Source: an uncultured Collinsella sp. (GTDB lineage: Bacteria > Actinomycetota > Coriobacteriia > Coriobacteriales > Coriobacteriaceae). Taken from it: 54,135 bases of DNA. Under the pieces are notes generated by a model that saw nothing but the letters and a program-made list of their open reading frames with translations, was not told where the DNA came from and made no database searches. Where the stretch lies: contig UQLI01000011.1 of assembly GCA_900541715.1 (NCBI GenBank), positions 1 to 54,135 on the forward strand, in the 5' to 3' direction. Each line of letters starts with the position of its first letter. Positions within the stretch are counted from its first letter, which is position 1. Positions 32,631 through 41,719 of this stretch are shown piece after piece. Position numbers and translations under genes: made by a program.

Positions 32631-34531
32631 TTGAGTGTCGGGGCGTTTCCTTTAGCTATGACGGTGCCGTACCGGCACTCGACGGCGTCGATCTGAACAT
32701 CGAGGACGGGGAGTTTTTCTGCATCCTCGGTGGCAATGGGTCGGGTAAGTCGACGTTTGCCAAGCATCTGAATGCACTGTTGCAGCCCGATGCGGGCACG
32801 GTACGCATCAACGGCATGGATGCGTCCGACCCCGAGCTGGTCTACGACATTCGTTCGACCGCGGGCATGGTATTCCAAAATCCCGATGACCAGCTGGTGG
32901 CAACGCTTGTCGAAGATGACGTTGCGTTTGGTCCCGAAAACCTTGGCGTGCCATCGGCACAAATTGCGCAGCGTGTACGCGAGGCGCTGAAGGGCGTGGG
33001 CCTGGTGGGCTTTGAGCGCCACGAGACCCACGCGCTTTCGGGCGGTCAAAAGCAGCGCGTGGCGCTTGCCGGTGTGCTCGCCATGGAACCGCGCGTGCTC
33101 ATTTTGGACGAGGCGTCCTCGATGCTCGATCCGCGCGGGCGCAAGGGCCTTATGAAGGCCTGTCACGTGCTGCACGAACGCGGCATGACTATCGTGATGA
33201 TTACGCACTTTATGGAAGAGGCCGCCGAGGCCGATCGTGTCGCGGTGTTTCGGGCGGGGCGCGTTGCCATGCTCGGTACGCCCGAGGAGATTCTGACGCG
33301 GGCAGATGGGCTCGTGGAGCTCAACCTGGATATGCCGGCGTCGTGCTGCTTGGGCATGGCACTTCGTGCGAAGGGCGTGCCCGTTCATGCGCAGGTGCGC
33401 GAGGCGGATATGGTCGCCGAGATTGCGCAGGTATATGCCGACCGGAGTGGGGAAGACACCGCAGGGCGGCCTTCTGCATCCGATTCTCGTGTGCTCGACA
33501 ACGTCTCCTCTGCAACCGACGGGACAGCCGTGTCGGAGCCCGTCATCGAGATTTCGCACCTCTCGCATAGTTACTCGCTGAGTGCCCGCGAGCGCCGTCG
33601 ATGGCGCAAGCGCTCGGCCACTGCGGGCAAATCGAATAAACAGGCTCTCTGGGGAAACGACCCCAGCAGCCCGTGGGCGCTGCGCGATGTATCGCTGACG
33701 GTGCGTCGCGGCGAGTTCCTGGGCTTGGCAGGTCATACCGGTTCGGGTAAGTCGACGCTGGTCCAGCATCTCAACGGTTTGATTCGCCCCCGGGAGGGAT
33801 CCGTTCGCGCGCTGGGGCTCGACCTATCAAACAAGAAAGACGCCGCTGCGGTTAAGGCCAAGGTCGGCGTGGTATTTCAGTATCCTGAGCGTCAGCTTTT
33901 TGCCGAAACCGTGGCGCAGGACGTGGCGTTTGGTCCGCACAACCTTGGCTTGCCGCAAGATGAAGTCGACCGTCGTGTCGAGTCATCACTCTCGCGCGTG
34001 GGCCTCGATCTTTCCACGGTCGGCGACAAGAGTCCCTTTGAGCTTTCGGGCGGTCAGCAACGGCGTGTGGCATTCGCCGGCGTGCTCGCCATGGAGCCCG
34101 AGGTCCTGGTGCTCGATGAACCCATGGCGGGGCTCGATCCGGCTGCGCGCAGGGATTTCCTTGAGCTTATCGGTCGACTTCACCGCGATGGCCTGACCGT
34201 TGTCATGGTTTCGCATAGTATGGATGACCTGGCCAACTGCTGCGACCGCATCGTCGTGATGAACGAAGGTGCGGTGTTTGCCGAGGGAACCCCCGCGCAG
34301 GTGTTTGCACATGCCGATGAGCTCAAGTCGATCGGCTTGGGCGTTCCCGCCGCCCAGCGCATGGCGTTGGCGCTCGCGGAAGCGGGCGTGCCGCTGCGTT
34401 GCGGCGGGCTCTATACGGTTGAGTCGCTGGCAGACGAGTTGGTGGACCTGCTAATCGGTCGCTCGGACGGTCCTTCTAACGTCGCGGACATTGCTAAATC
34501 CAAGACGGTCGCGCGAGAGGAGGGCTGCTAA
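32627..34531 (+). CDS. ECF transporter ATPase, fused EcfA1-EcfA2
   Basis: A single 634-residue protein with two complete ABC ATPase domains, energising uptake through EcfT and an S-component. First domain (1-230): Walker A GGNGSGKST (35-43), FQNPDDQLVATLVEDDVAFG, signature LSGGQKQRVALAG (137-149), Walker B LILDEASSMLD. A linker (about 260-345) is charged and variable. Second domain (about 305-560): Walker A GHTGSGKST (369-377), FQYPERQLFAETVAQDVAFG, LSGGQQRRVAFAG, LVLDEPMAGLD and SHSMDD. In most bacteria the two halves are separate genes. The start ATG overlaps the ribU stop (4 nt) and the end shares one base with ecfT, so translation is coupled. Confidence 0.93.
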   Translation: MIECRGVSFSYDGAVPALDGVDLNIEDGEFFCILGGNGSGKSTFAKHLNALLQPDAGTVRINGMDASDPELVYDIRSTAGMVFQNPDDQLVATLVEDDVAFGPENLGVPSAQIAQRVREALKGVGLVGFERHETHALSGGQKQRVALAGVLAMEPRVLILDEASSMLDPRGRKGLMKACHVLHERGMTIVMITHFMEEAAEADRVAVFRAGRVAMLGTPEEILTRADGLVELNLDMPASCCLGMALRAKGVPVHAQVREADMVAEIAQVYADRSGEDTAGRPSASDSRVLDNVSSATDGTAVSEPVIEISHLSHSYSLSARERRRWRKRSATAGKSNKQALWGNDPSSPWALRDVSLTVRRGEFLGLAGHTGSGKSTLVQHLNGLIRPREGSVRALGLDLSNKKDAAAVKAKVGVVFQYPERQLFAETVAQDVAFGPHNLGLPQDEVDRRVESSLSRVGLDLSTVGDKSPFELSGGQQRRVAFAGVLAMEPEVLVLDEPMAGLDPAARRDFLELIGRLHRDGLTVVMVSHSMDDLANCCDRIVVMNEGAVFAEGTPAQVFAHADELKSIGLGVPAAQRMALALAEAGVPLRCGGLYTVESLADELVDLLIGRSDGPSNVADIAKSKTVAREEGC

Positions 34532-35331
34532 TGGAGGCGTTTTCGTTTGGCAGCTACTATCCCGGCGATAGTGCGATCCATCGCCTGGATCCGCGCACCA
34601 AGCTGCTCCTGGGCTTTGTGTTTTTAATCACGACGCTGACCGTCGGCGGCTTCCGCGGACTGGCCCCTGTCGCAATTTTCGTCGTGCTGATCTATGCCGT
34701 GTCCCGGGTGCCGGCTCGTCGCGTTCTGTCGTCGATGGCGCCGCTGCTGGCAATCGTCGTCGTGGTCGCGGTGCTCAACTTGTTTACCGATCAGAGTGGG
34801 CGCATCCTGTGGCAGCTCGGCTTTCTGCAGATAAGCGAGGGCTCACTGCGTTCTGCCGCCTTTATGGCGTGCCGCCTGACGTTGATGATGGCCGGCATGA
34901 GCGCCATTACGCTCACCACGCCCACGCTCGACCTCACCGCGGGCTTTGAGCGCCTGCTCGCGCCGTTTGCGCGTGTGGGACTTCCTGCGCACGAGCTCGG
35001 CATGATCATGGGTATCGCGCTACGCTTTATGCCGCAGTTTGCCACCGAGATGAAGCAGACGGCCGATGCGCAGGCAAGCCGCGGTGCACGCGTGACAGGA
35101 GGTCCGCTCGGCGGCGTGCGTATGCTCGGCAGTGTGGCGATTCCGCTGTTCACGGGTGTGTTCCGCCATGCCGAGACGCTGTCTGCTGCCATGGATGCAC
35201 GCTGCTATCACGGTGAGCAGGGCCGCACGCGCCTGCATGCGCTTGCATTTCGCCGCGGGGATGCGCTGGCTGCGGTGGTGACGGCGCTGCTGCTCGCGTG
35301 TGTCATCGTCATCAACCTTCAACTTGTTTAG
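34531..35331 (+). CDS. ecfT: ECF transporter transmembrane subunit EcfT
   Basis: 266 residues, the membrane scaffold of the ECF module: helices at about 25-60, 68-90 and 105-130, a coupling region with AQASRGARV (about 190) and the second coupling motif DARCYHG (about 225), both of the A-R-G type that contacts the ATPases, and a last helix at 240-262. HRLDPRTKLLLG near the N-terminus is typical. The ATG shares one base with the end of the ATPase gene. Downstream, two FMN-binding proteins follow without a visible terminator. Confidence 0.93.
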   Translation: MEAFSFGSYYPGDSAIHRLDPRTKLLLGFVFLITTLTVGGFRGLAPVAIFVVLIYAVSRVPARRVLSSMAPLLAIVVVVAVLNLFTDQSGRILWQLGFLQISEGSLRSAAFMACRLTLMMAGMSAITLTTPTLDLTAGFERLLAPFARVGLPAHELGMIMGIALRFMPQFATEMKQTADAQASRGARVTGGPLGGVRMLGSVAIPLFTGVFRHAETLSAAMDARCYHGEQGRTRLHALAFRRGDALAAVVTALLLACVIVINLQLV

Positions 35332-35361
35332 GCGCGATTCGAGCGCACGAAAGGGGTCCCT

Positions 35362-35808
35362 ATGACCGACAACGATCGCACGGCTCAGCTTGAGCGCGCC
35401 TGTTCATATCTCAGGCGCATTCCGGCGTGGTATCTGGCCACGACCGATGTGGCCGACGGGCATCAGCCTCGCGTGAGGCCGTTTTCTTTTGCCATGGTCG
35501 ATGACGGTAAGTTGTGGTTTTGCACGTCGCGCGACAAGGACGTGTGGGCGGAGCTGAGTACGAATCCCAAGTTTGAGCTCTCGGGCTGGAAGCCGGGGGA
35601 ATGTTGGATCGTATTGACCGGCGAAGCCGCACTTGAGGACGACGCAGTTGCGAGCGACAAGGTGCGTCAAGCGGGTTTTAAGCACATGGTGGGCATTGGC
35701 GAGGAACACGAGAGTGCCAACGACGGCCGCCTTGCTTTCTTTTCGGTCCGCAACATTGCCGCGCGCTTCTGTGATATCGACGGCAGCGAGGAGCGCCTGG
35801 AGCTCTAG
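35362..35808 (+). CDS. FMN-binding split-barrel protein (PNPOx-like), copy 1
   Basis: 148 residues of the pyridoxamine 5'-phosphate oxidase-like family. These small beta barrels bind FMN or F420 and act as reductases or flavin storage/shielding proteins. Visible pattern: IPAWYLATTD, PRVRPFSFAMVDDGKLWFCT, SRDKDVWAEL, then GEAALEDDAV and RFCDIDGSEERLEL at the end. AAAGGGG precedes the ATG. It lies 30 bp after ecfT and before a close relative, so it is probably part of the FMN-controlled unit. The reaction it performs is unknown. Confidence 0.88.
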   Translation: MTDNDRTAQLERACSYLRRIPAWYLATTDVADGHQPRVRPFSFAMVDDGKLWFCTSRDKDVWAELSTNPKFELSGWKPGECWIVLTGEAALEDDAVASDKVRQAGFKHMVGIGEEHESANDGRLAFFSVRNIAARFCDIDGSEERLEL

Positions 35809-35859
35809 CGCGTCTCAAATTAACTACCCGTTCCGAATTAGCTAGCGCCAGGAGGACAC

Positions 35860-36270
35860 ATGGACGGATTGAATACGGTGTTGGAGTATCTGACGTCGGT
35901 GCCGGCATGGTATTTGGCGACGAGCGTTGACGGACAGCCTCATGTGCGTCCGTTTTCGTTTGCGCAGATCCAGGATGGCAAGCTGTGGTTTGTAACAGCG
36001 CGCACCAAAGATGTGTGGCAAGAGCTGCTGCAAAACCAGCGCTTTGAGGCCACGAGTTGGTGGCCGGGCCATGGCTGGCTCATCTTGCGCGGGCGTGCCG
36101 GCTTGGATGACCAGGCCGCTCCCGATATGCGCGAGGCGGGATGGAAACATCTTGAGCGCTTGAGCGAGCACTATGAGGGGCCTAACGACCCCACGCTCGT
36201 CTTCTTTAGCGTCGAGGATCCCGAGGCTTTTATCTGCAATCACGACGAATGGGTGCCGGTCGAGCTCTAG
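35860..36270 (+). CDS. FMN-binding split-barrel protein (PNPOx-like), copy 2
   Basis: 136 residues, clearly a paralogue of the previous gene (VPAWYLATSVDGQPHVRPFS, QDGKLWFVTARTKDVWQEL), 51 bp downstream. Its second half differs (TSWWPGHGWLILRGRAGLD), so the two copies have diverged and may use different substrates. AGGAGG lies about six bases before the ATG. It is the last gene of the probable riboflavin/FMN unit; the terminator at 36308 follows. Confidence 0.88.
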   Translation: MDGLNTVLEYLTSVPAWYLATSVDGQPHVRPFSFAQIQDGKLWFVTARTKDVWQELLQNQRFEATSWWPGHGWLILRGRAGLDDQAAPDMREAGWKHLERLSEHYEGPNDPTLVFFSVEDPEAFICNHDEWVPVEL

Positions 36271-36307
36271 CCAACCGGCTCATCCTAACAACTTGGTTTT
36301 CGCATGG

Positions 36308-36361
36308 GCGGGCCCCGTATTGCCCGGCGCCGTTAGGAGCGTCGGTCAATACGGGGCCCGC
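36308..36361 (+). terminator. long hairpin ending the riboflavin/FMN unit
   Basis: Arms GCGGGCCCCGTATTG (36308-36322) and CAATACGGGGCCCGC (36347-36361), perfect 15 bp, with an inner 7-bp stem (CCGGCGC against GCGTCGG) and apical sequence CGTTAGGA. The T run after it is weak (CTATTTG). Confidence 0.7.
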
Positions 36362-36406
36362 TCTATTTGTCAATTCCTTCAAGCGAATGTGTCGGGAATG
36401 TTTCAA

Positions 36407-36420
36407 TGCATGAATATGCA
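36407..36420 (+). promoter_or_regulatory. palindromic ARG-box-like site before argC
   Basis: TGCATGAATATGCA is a perfect palindrome with TGCAT and ATGCA arms, followed by AG, and resembles a shortened AhrC/ArgR box (CATGAAT...ATGCAAG). It lies 107 bp before the argC start, a sensible operator position. An arginine repressor gene is not in the window. Confidence 0.45.
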
Positions 36421-36527
36421 AGCCATTTACGTGTTAATGCATCTTTTGGTGCTAAAGTTTCAACCCACTTCATAACGACCGCTGCGAAATGCGCATCGGT
36501 GCATAAATCGCAGACAAGGAGTCTGAT

Positions 36528-37598
36528 ATGTCTTTGAAGGTTGGAATCGTCGGCGCGGCTGGATATGCCGGAGCCGAGCTCATTCGCCTCGTACTCGGCC
36601 ATCCCGAGCTTGAACTTGTCGCTATCACGTCCAACGCCGATGCCGGCCAGCCGCTGTCCACGGTGTATCCGAGTTTCGCCGGCGTGAGCGATCTTGTCTT
36701 CACGACGCACGATGCTCCCGAGCTTAAATCCTGCGACGCTGTCTTTTTGGCCGTGCCGCACACCGCCGCCATGGCACAGGTGCCTGCACTGCTTGCCGCA
36801 GGCGTTTCCTGCTTCGACTTGTCTGCCGACTACCGCCTGAGCGATTCGGCCGTGTTCGAGGCGTGGTATGCCGCCGAGCATACGAACCCCGAGCTGCTCA
36901 AGACCCGCGCTTTCGGCCTGCCCGAGCTGTTCTGCCAGGACTTGGAGACCGCCGCATCCGATTATGCTGACGGCAAGTCCGTGCTGGTCGCCTGCGCCGG
37001 CTGCTATCCCACCGCAACGAGTCTTGCGGCCGCGCCTGCCGTGCGTGCGGGCTGGGTTGCCGAGAACGGTCCCGTAATCGTCGATGCCATTAGCGGCGTG
37101 ACGGGTGCCGGTAAGTCCTGCAACGCCCGCACCCATTTTTGTAGCGCGGACGAGAACCTGGAGGCCTATGGCGTGGGCAAGCATCGCCATACGCCCGAGA
37201 TTGAGCAAATCCTTGGTCTGACCGACCGCGTCGTCTTTACTCCGCACCTGGCACCGCTCAAGCGTGGTCTGCTTTCTACGGTGACGCTGCCGCTTACGCC
37301 GCAGGCTATCGATACCTTGACCCTTGAGGATGTCGTCGACCATTACAAGAAGTTTTACGCCGATCGCACCTTTGTGCGCGTGCTTGATGCCGGCCAGCAG
37401 CCGAAGACGGCTTCGGTCGTCGGCACCAACGCTGCCCAGATTGGCCTCGCGCTCAACAAGCGCGCGGGCGTGCTGGTGGCGACGGGCGCCATCGACAATC
37501 TGTGCAAGGGCGCTGCGGGCCAAGCGGTCCAGTGCGCCAATATCGTCTTTGGCTTTGACGAGCGACGAGGCTTGCCCACAGTGGCGTGCCCGGTGTAG
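36528..37598 (+). CDS. argC: N-acetyl-gamma-glutamyl-phosphate reductase
   Basis: 356 residues, third step of arginine synthesis, reducing N-acetylglutamyl phosphate with NADPH. Marks: the nucleotide loop GIVGAAGYAGAELIRL (6-21), the catalytic cysteine in CAGCYPTATSL (C159), HRHTPEIEQIL and FTPHLAPLKRGLLSTV. First gene of argC-argJ-argB-argD. AAGGAG lies upstream of the ATG, and a palindromic ARG-box-like site is 107 bp before it. Confidence 0.96.
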   Translation: MSLKVGIVGAAGYAGAELIRLVLGHPELELVAITSNADAGQPLSTVYPSFAGVSDLVFTTHDAPELKSCDAVFLAVPHTAAMAQVPALLAAGVSCFDLSADYRLSDSAVFEAWYAAEHTNPELLKTRAFGLPELFCQDLETAASDYADGKSVLVACAGCYPTATSLAAAPAVRAGWVAENGPVIVDAISGVTGAGKSCNARTHFCSADENLEAYGVGKHRHTPEIEQILGLTDRVVFTPHLAPLKRGLLSTVTLPLTPQAIDTLTLEDVVDHYKKFYADRTFVRVLDAGQQPKTASVVGTNAAQIGLALNKRAGVLVATGAIDNLCKGAAGQAVQCANIVFGFDERRGLPTVACPV

Positions 37599-37732
37599 CA
37601 CATTCGATTGTTAACGATTTGGTAGTCGGGCATCGAGTGGGGCGCCACTTTTAAGCTGGTCTCATGATCACGACTGGCATGGCGCACCAACCGATGTCCG
37701 TTTTTTGTTTGACATAAGGAGCCATAAAGACG

Positions 37733-39001
37733 ATGAATACCGAGCTGTTTGATATCAAGATTCGCGCCGTCGAGGGTGGCGTTACGGCTGCGGCTGGTTT
37801 TAAGGCTGCAGGCATCCACGCTGGGTTCCGCAAGAACCCCGAGCGTCTGGATTATGCGCTCGTCGTGCCCGATAAACCCTGTCCCGGCGCCGGCGTGTTT
37901 ACCACCAATCGCTTTTGCGCGGCGCCCGTGCAGGTGAGCCGTGCTAACCTGGGCGGTGCCGACAAGGGCTACGGTATCATCGCCGGCGTTTCGGTCAACT
38001 CTGGCAATGCCAACGCCGCCACGGGTGAGACCGGCCTTGCATGCGCGCGCGAGGCGTGCAGCATCGCATCGCAGGTCATCGGCTGCGAGCCCCAGCAGAT
38101 TCTGGTTGCCTCCACGGGTGTGATTGGCCAGATTCTGCCGATCGACACGTTTGAGACCGCTATTCCTGCTGCCTACGAGGCACTCTCCGCCCACGGTGGC
38201 GCCGATGCCGCTCGCGCCATCATGACGACCGACACGCACTCCAAGGAGTACGCCGTTTCCTACGTCAGTGAGGCTGCGGGTCATGCGGGCAATGTCTATA
38301 CGGTAGGCGGAATGTGCAAGGGCTCGGGCATGATCATGCCCAACATGGCCACCATGATCGCAGTTATCACCACCGATGCCCCCGTCGAGCCTGCGGCGCT
38401 TCATGCCCTGCTGCTCTCGACCGTCAAGCAGACCTTTAACAAGGTAACGGTCGATTCCGACACCTCGACCAACGACACCTGCATCATGCTTGCCTCCGGC
38501 GCCGCTGCCGCAGATGCCGAGCCTATCGTCGAGGGCTCCGATGCTTTTGACGAGTTGGCATTTGCCGTGCACGAGGTGTGCGAGAGCCTGGCGCGCAATA
38601 TTGCCGCCGATGGTGAGGGCGCATCCAAGCTTGTTGCAGTCAACGTTACCGGCGCCGTGAACGACGAGGAGGCCGATATCGCCGCCCGTGCCGTTGCCAA
38701 CTCGCCGCTCGTTAAGACCTGCATCGCCGGCCACGACTGCAACTGGGGCCGCGTTGCTATGGCGCTTGGCAAGTGCGGCGTGAAGTTTAATCAGGAAGAC
38801 GTTTCCATCGACATGATGGGCATGCCTGTCTGTCGCGACGGTCTGACTGTTCCCTTTGACGAGGACGAGGCTCTACGACGTTTTGAGGCGCCCGAGATCG
38901 TGATCTCGGCCGACCTGGGCGCAGGCGACGCGGCAACGACCGTGTGGACCTGCGACCTCACGCATGAGTACATCTCCATCAACGGCGACTACCGTTCCTA
39001 G
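37733..39001 (+). CDS. argJ: bifunctional glutamate N-acetyltransferase/amino-acid acetyltransferase
   Basis: 422 residues. ArgJ recycles the acetyl group from N-acetylornithine to glutamate and in many bacteria also makes N-acetylglutamate from acetyl-CoA. It is made as a precursor that cuts itself before the nucleophile Thr: GSGMIMPNMATM with T207. Also visible are VVPDKPCPGAGVFTTNRFCA, STGVIGQILP and the C-terminal ISINGDYRS. A separate argA is not needed if it is bifunctional. AAGGAG upstream, about 12 bases before the ATG. Confidence 0.96.
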   Translation: MNTELFDIKIRAVEGGVTAAAGFKAAGIHAGFRKNPERLDYALVVPDKPCPGAGVFTTNRFCAAPVQVSRANLGGADKGYGIIAGVSVNSGNANAATGETGLACAREACSIASQVIGCEPQQILVASTGVIGQILPIDTFETAIPAAYEALSAHGGADAARAIMTTDTHSKEYAVSYVSEAAGHAGNVYTVGGMCKGSGMIMPNMATMIAVITTDAPVEPAALHALLLSTVKQTFNKVTVDSDTSTNDTCIMLASGAAAADAEPIVEGSDAFDELAFAVHEVCESLARNIAADGEGASKLVAVNVTGAVNDEEADIAARAVANSPLVKTCIAGHDCNWGRVAMALGKCGVKFNQEDVSIDMMGMPVCRDGLTVPFDEDEALRRFEAPEIVISADLGAGDAATTVWTCDLTHEYISINGDYRS

Positions 39002-39082
39002 ATTCCAGGCACGCTGCGCATCTTGCCGCGATTGCGGACAGCGGAGCACGGCGCGATAACGATACGAAAGACGAGGCAGATT

Positions 39083-40063
39083 ATGAAATTCGCACGCGAT
39101 TGTCGTTCGAGCGAATCCAACGAAGCAACCGCGCAGCTGCTGTTCGAAGCGCTGCCGTGGATTAAGAACCTGACCGGCAAGACGGTCGTTATCAAGTATG
39201 GCGGAGCCGCCATGGTTGATGAGCAGCTGCGCCGCGACGTGATGAGCGACATCGTTTTGCTCAAGATCATCGGTATGCGCCCCGTCATCGTGCACGGCGG
39301 CGGCAAGGCTATCAACGAGGCGCTGAGCCATTACGATATTCCCGTCGAGTTTAAGAACGGCCAGCGCGTGACTACGCCTGCCACCATGGACATCGTGCGC
39401 GAGGTGCTGGGCGGCAAGGTCAATCAGGAGCTGGTCGCGGCGCTCAACCACCACGGCAACCTGGCCGTGGGCGTGTCCGGCAGCGACGCCGGCACCCTTA
39501 TCGCCGAGCCACTCGACCCAGAGCTCGGCCGCGTAGGCAAGGTCACGCACGTCAACACCGACTATATCGAGCGCCTGCTCGATAGCGAGTACATCCCCGT
39601 CATCGCTACCGTCGCGGCGGGGGAGGACGGCGGTTTCTTCAACATCAACGCCGACACCGCCGCCGGTGCCGTTGCCGCGGCGCTCCACGCGCATAAGGCG
39701 ATCTTTTTGACCGATGTCGATGGCCTGTACAAGGACTTTAGCGACAAGGACTCGCTTATCTCCAACCTAACGCTCGACGAGGTTAACGAAATGCTCTACG
39801 GCGGCGAGGTCGATAAGGGCATGATTCCCAAGCTGCGTGCGGCCGTCGATGCGCTTACCGGCGGCGTATTTCGTGCCCACATCATTAACGGTACTACGCC
39901 GCATTCGCTGCTCCTGGAGCTGCTGACCGATGCCGGCGTCGGCACCGTGATCCATTCCACCGAGACGGCTTACGAGTTCGATACGCATCCGCATCCGCTT
40001 TCGACGTTTGCTGCGCGTCTGACCGAGAACCTTGACGAGGTCGAGAAGCTTCAGACGGTCTAG
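39083..40063 (+). CDS. argB: acetylglutamate kinase
   Basis: 326 residues, phosphorylates N-acetylglutamate, the second step and usually the arginine-inhibited one. Marks: VVIKYGGAAM near residue 36, VIVHGGGKAINEAL, FKNGQRVTTPATMDIV, NINADTAAGAVAAAL and FLTDVDGLY. The N-terminal helix (residues 1-25) before the kinase core is of the type that links dimers into hexamers in arginine-sensitive enzymes. The start at 39083 has GAGG eight bases before it; an open frame to 39023 has no ribosome site. Confidence 0.95.
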   Translation: MKFARDCRSSESNEATAQLLFEALPWIKNLTGKTVVIKYGGAAMVDEQLRRDVMSDIVLLKIIGMRPVIVHGGGKAINEALSHYDIPVEFKNGQRVTTPATMDIVREVLGGKVNQELVAALNHHGNLAVGVSGSDAGTLIAEPLDPELGRVGKVTHVNTDYIERLLDSEYIPVIATVAAGEDGGFFNINADTAAGAVAAALHAHKAIFLTDVDGLYKDFSDKDSLISNLTLDEVNEMLYGGEVDKGMIPKLRAAVDALTGGVFRAHIINGTTPHSLLLELLTDAGVGTVIHSTETAYEFDTHPHPLSTFAARLTENLDEVEKLQTV

Positions 40064-40132
40064 CTGACCCTCAGCCGCCCCATTCCTGCACCCATAGCCC
40101 CGCGCCGTCTGGCGCCCAACGAAAGGCATCTC

Positions 40133-41416
40133 ATGTCACTTGCAGCTCAGCAATCGCTTGAATCCCATTACGTTATGCATACCTTTGGCCGCTCTCCGGT
40201 CGAGTTTGTCGAGGGTCACGGCATGAAGCTCACCGGCGACGATGGCCGTGAGTACCTCGACTTTCTTGCCGGCATCGGCGTGTGCAGCCTAGGTCATGGC
40301 GACCCGGCTGTGCTCTCGGCGCTCGAGGCACAGACCAAAAAGCTCATGCATGTCTCCAATTACTTCTACATTGAGCAGCGCGGACAGGTCGCGGCGCTGC
40401 TGTCCAAGCTTGCTAACGACGACGTAGATGGTGCGCGCGTGCTTGCCGATGCCATTGCCGCCGGCGATGAGACCACGGCAGCTGCTCTTGGTGCCCCGGC
40501 TGCGGATGAGCAGGTTTGGGAGACCTTCTTTGCCAACTCTGGCGCCGAGGCCAACGAGGGCTCGATGAAGCTCGCGCGCCTGTACGCCAAGCGTGCCGGT
40601 AATGGCGGCAACACCATCGTGTGCATGCGCGGCGGCTTCCACGGCCGTACGCTCGAGACCATTGCCGCCACCATGCAGGATTGGCTGCAGGACAGCTTCC
40701 GCCCGCTGCCGGGTGGCTTTGTGGCCTGCACGCCCAACGATGTGGATGAGCTGCGTGCGATCTTTAAGCAGCTGGGGAGCGAAATTTGTGCCGTGATGCT
40801 CGAGCCGATCCAGGGTGAGAGCGGTGTGCATCCCATGACCGAGGAGTTTATGGCTACGGCGCGCGACCTGGCACACGAAGTGGGCGCCGTGCTTATCGCC
40901 GACGAGGTCCAGTGCGGCATCTTCCGCTCCGGCAAGCCGTTTGCGTTCCAGACCTATGGCGTGGAGCCCGACATCATGAGCCTTGCCAAGGGCATTGCTG
41001 ATGGCGTGCCCATGGGTGCCGTCGTGGCGAAGAAGGAGATTGCCGACGTGTTTAAGCCGGGCGACCACGGCTCGACCTTTGGCGGTAGCTGCTTGGCCAT
41101 CGCGGCGTGTGCCGCGACGCTCTCCGCGCTTGTGCGTGGCGATTATGCCGAGCATGCTGCCAAGGTGGGTGCCTATATGGAGGCAAAGCTCGCCAAGCTG
41201 CCGCACGTGACCGAGGTACGTGGTCGCGGCTTGATGCTCGGCTGTGATTTGGATGATGCCGCGGGCGACGCGCATGGTGTTGTTGCCCGCGCGCTGGCCG
41301 CCGGTGCCGTGATCAACGCTACGGGTGCGCATACGCTGCGTTTCCTGCCGCCACTCGTCTGCGAGGAAGCCGACGTGGACAGTCTGATCGAGATCCTGTC
41401 GGGTGTTTTGGGCTAA
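40133..41416 (+). CDS. argD: acetylornithine aminotransferase
   Basis: 427 residues, PLP enzyme making N-acetylornithine. Marks: FLAGIGVCSLGHGDP, FFANSGAEANEGSMKLARLY, CMRGGFHGRTLETIAATMQD, ADEVQCGIFRSGKP and the PLP lysine in SLAKGIADG (K286). Compared with normal ArgD there is an insert of about 30 residues, Ala/Asp-rich, after LLSKLANDD (about 98-128), just before the FFANSGAEAN motif. argF, argG and argH are not next to it. It is the last gene of this arginine operon in the window. Confidence 0.94.
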   Translation: MSLAAQQSLESHYVMHTFGRSPVEFVEGHGMKLTGDDGREYLDFLAGIGVCSLGHGDPAVLSALEAQTKKLMHVSNYFYIEQRGQVAALLSKLANDDVDGARVLADAIAAGDETTAAALGAPAADEQVWETFFANSGAEANEGSMKLARLYAKRAGNGGNTIVCMRGGFHGRTLETIAATMQDWLQDSFRPLPGGFVACTPNDVDELRAIFKQLGSEICAVMLEPIQGESGVHPMTEEFMATARDLAHEVGAVLIADEVQCGIFRSGKPFAFQTYGVEPDIMSLAKGIADGVPMGAVVAKKEIADVFKPGDHGSTFGGSCLAIAACAATLSALVRGDYAEHAAKVGAYMEAKLAKLPHVTEVRGRGLMLGCDLDDAAGDAHGVVARALAAGAVINATGAHTLRFLPPLVCEEADVDSLIEILSGVLG

Positions 41417-41719
41417 CGCGGCGCAATAACTCAATTTGGACCGAGTTCCGGACTGCTGGGTGTGTCATATGCGGCATGATTTGGCGATCCGGAGCCCGTT
41501 TTGTTGCTGATTTGCGATGGTCAAGGTCGCGCGCGCAGACGTGGTGTAAGAGTGTCCTGAGGTCCGTCGCTGCAAGTCCCGATGTTACTCCTTCTTGAGA
41601 CCGCGCTTCTCGACTATCTCGTCCACTATCTCCCTGGCGCGCCGCCCGAGCGCGCGGCGCCTCCCCTCTGTCGGGGCCGGCCTGTCCGCGGGCTCGGCGA
41701 ATCCCTCTGCGATGGGCCC
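41417..41719. other. gene-free stretch next to tRNA-Val, possible small relic
   Basis: Between argD and the tRNA-Val terminator there is no convincing gene. On the minus strand, 41585-41719 stays open and would encode GRRAREIVDEIVEKRGLKKE at its end. It begins inside the tRNA terminator, so it would be at best the 3' relic of a lost gene, as can be left beside tRNA integration sites. Confidence 0.3.
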
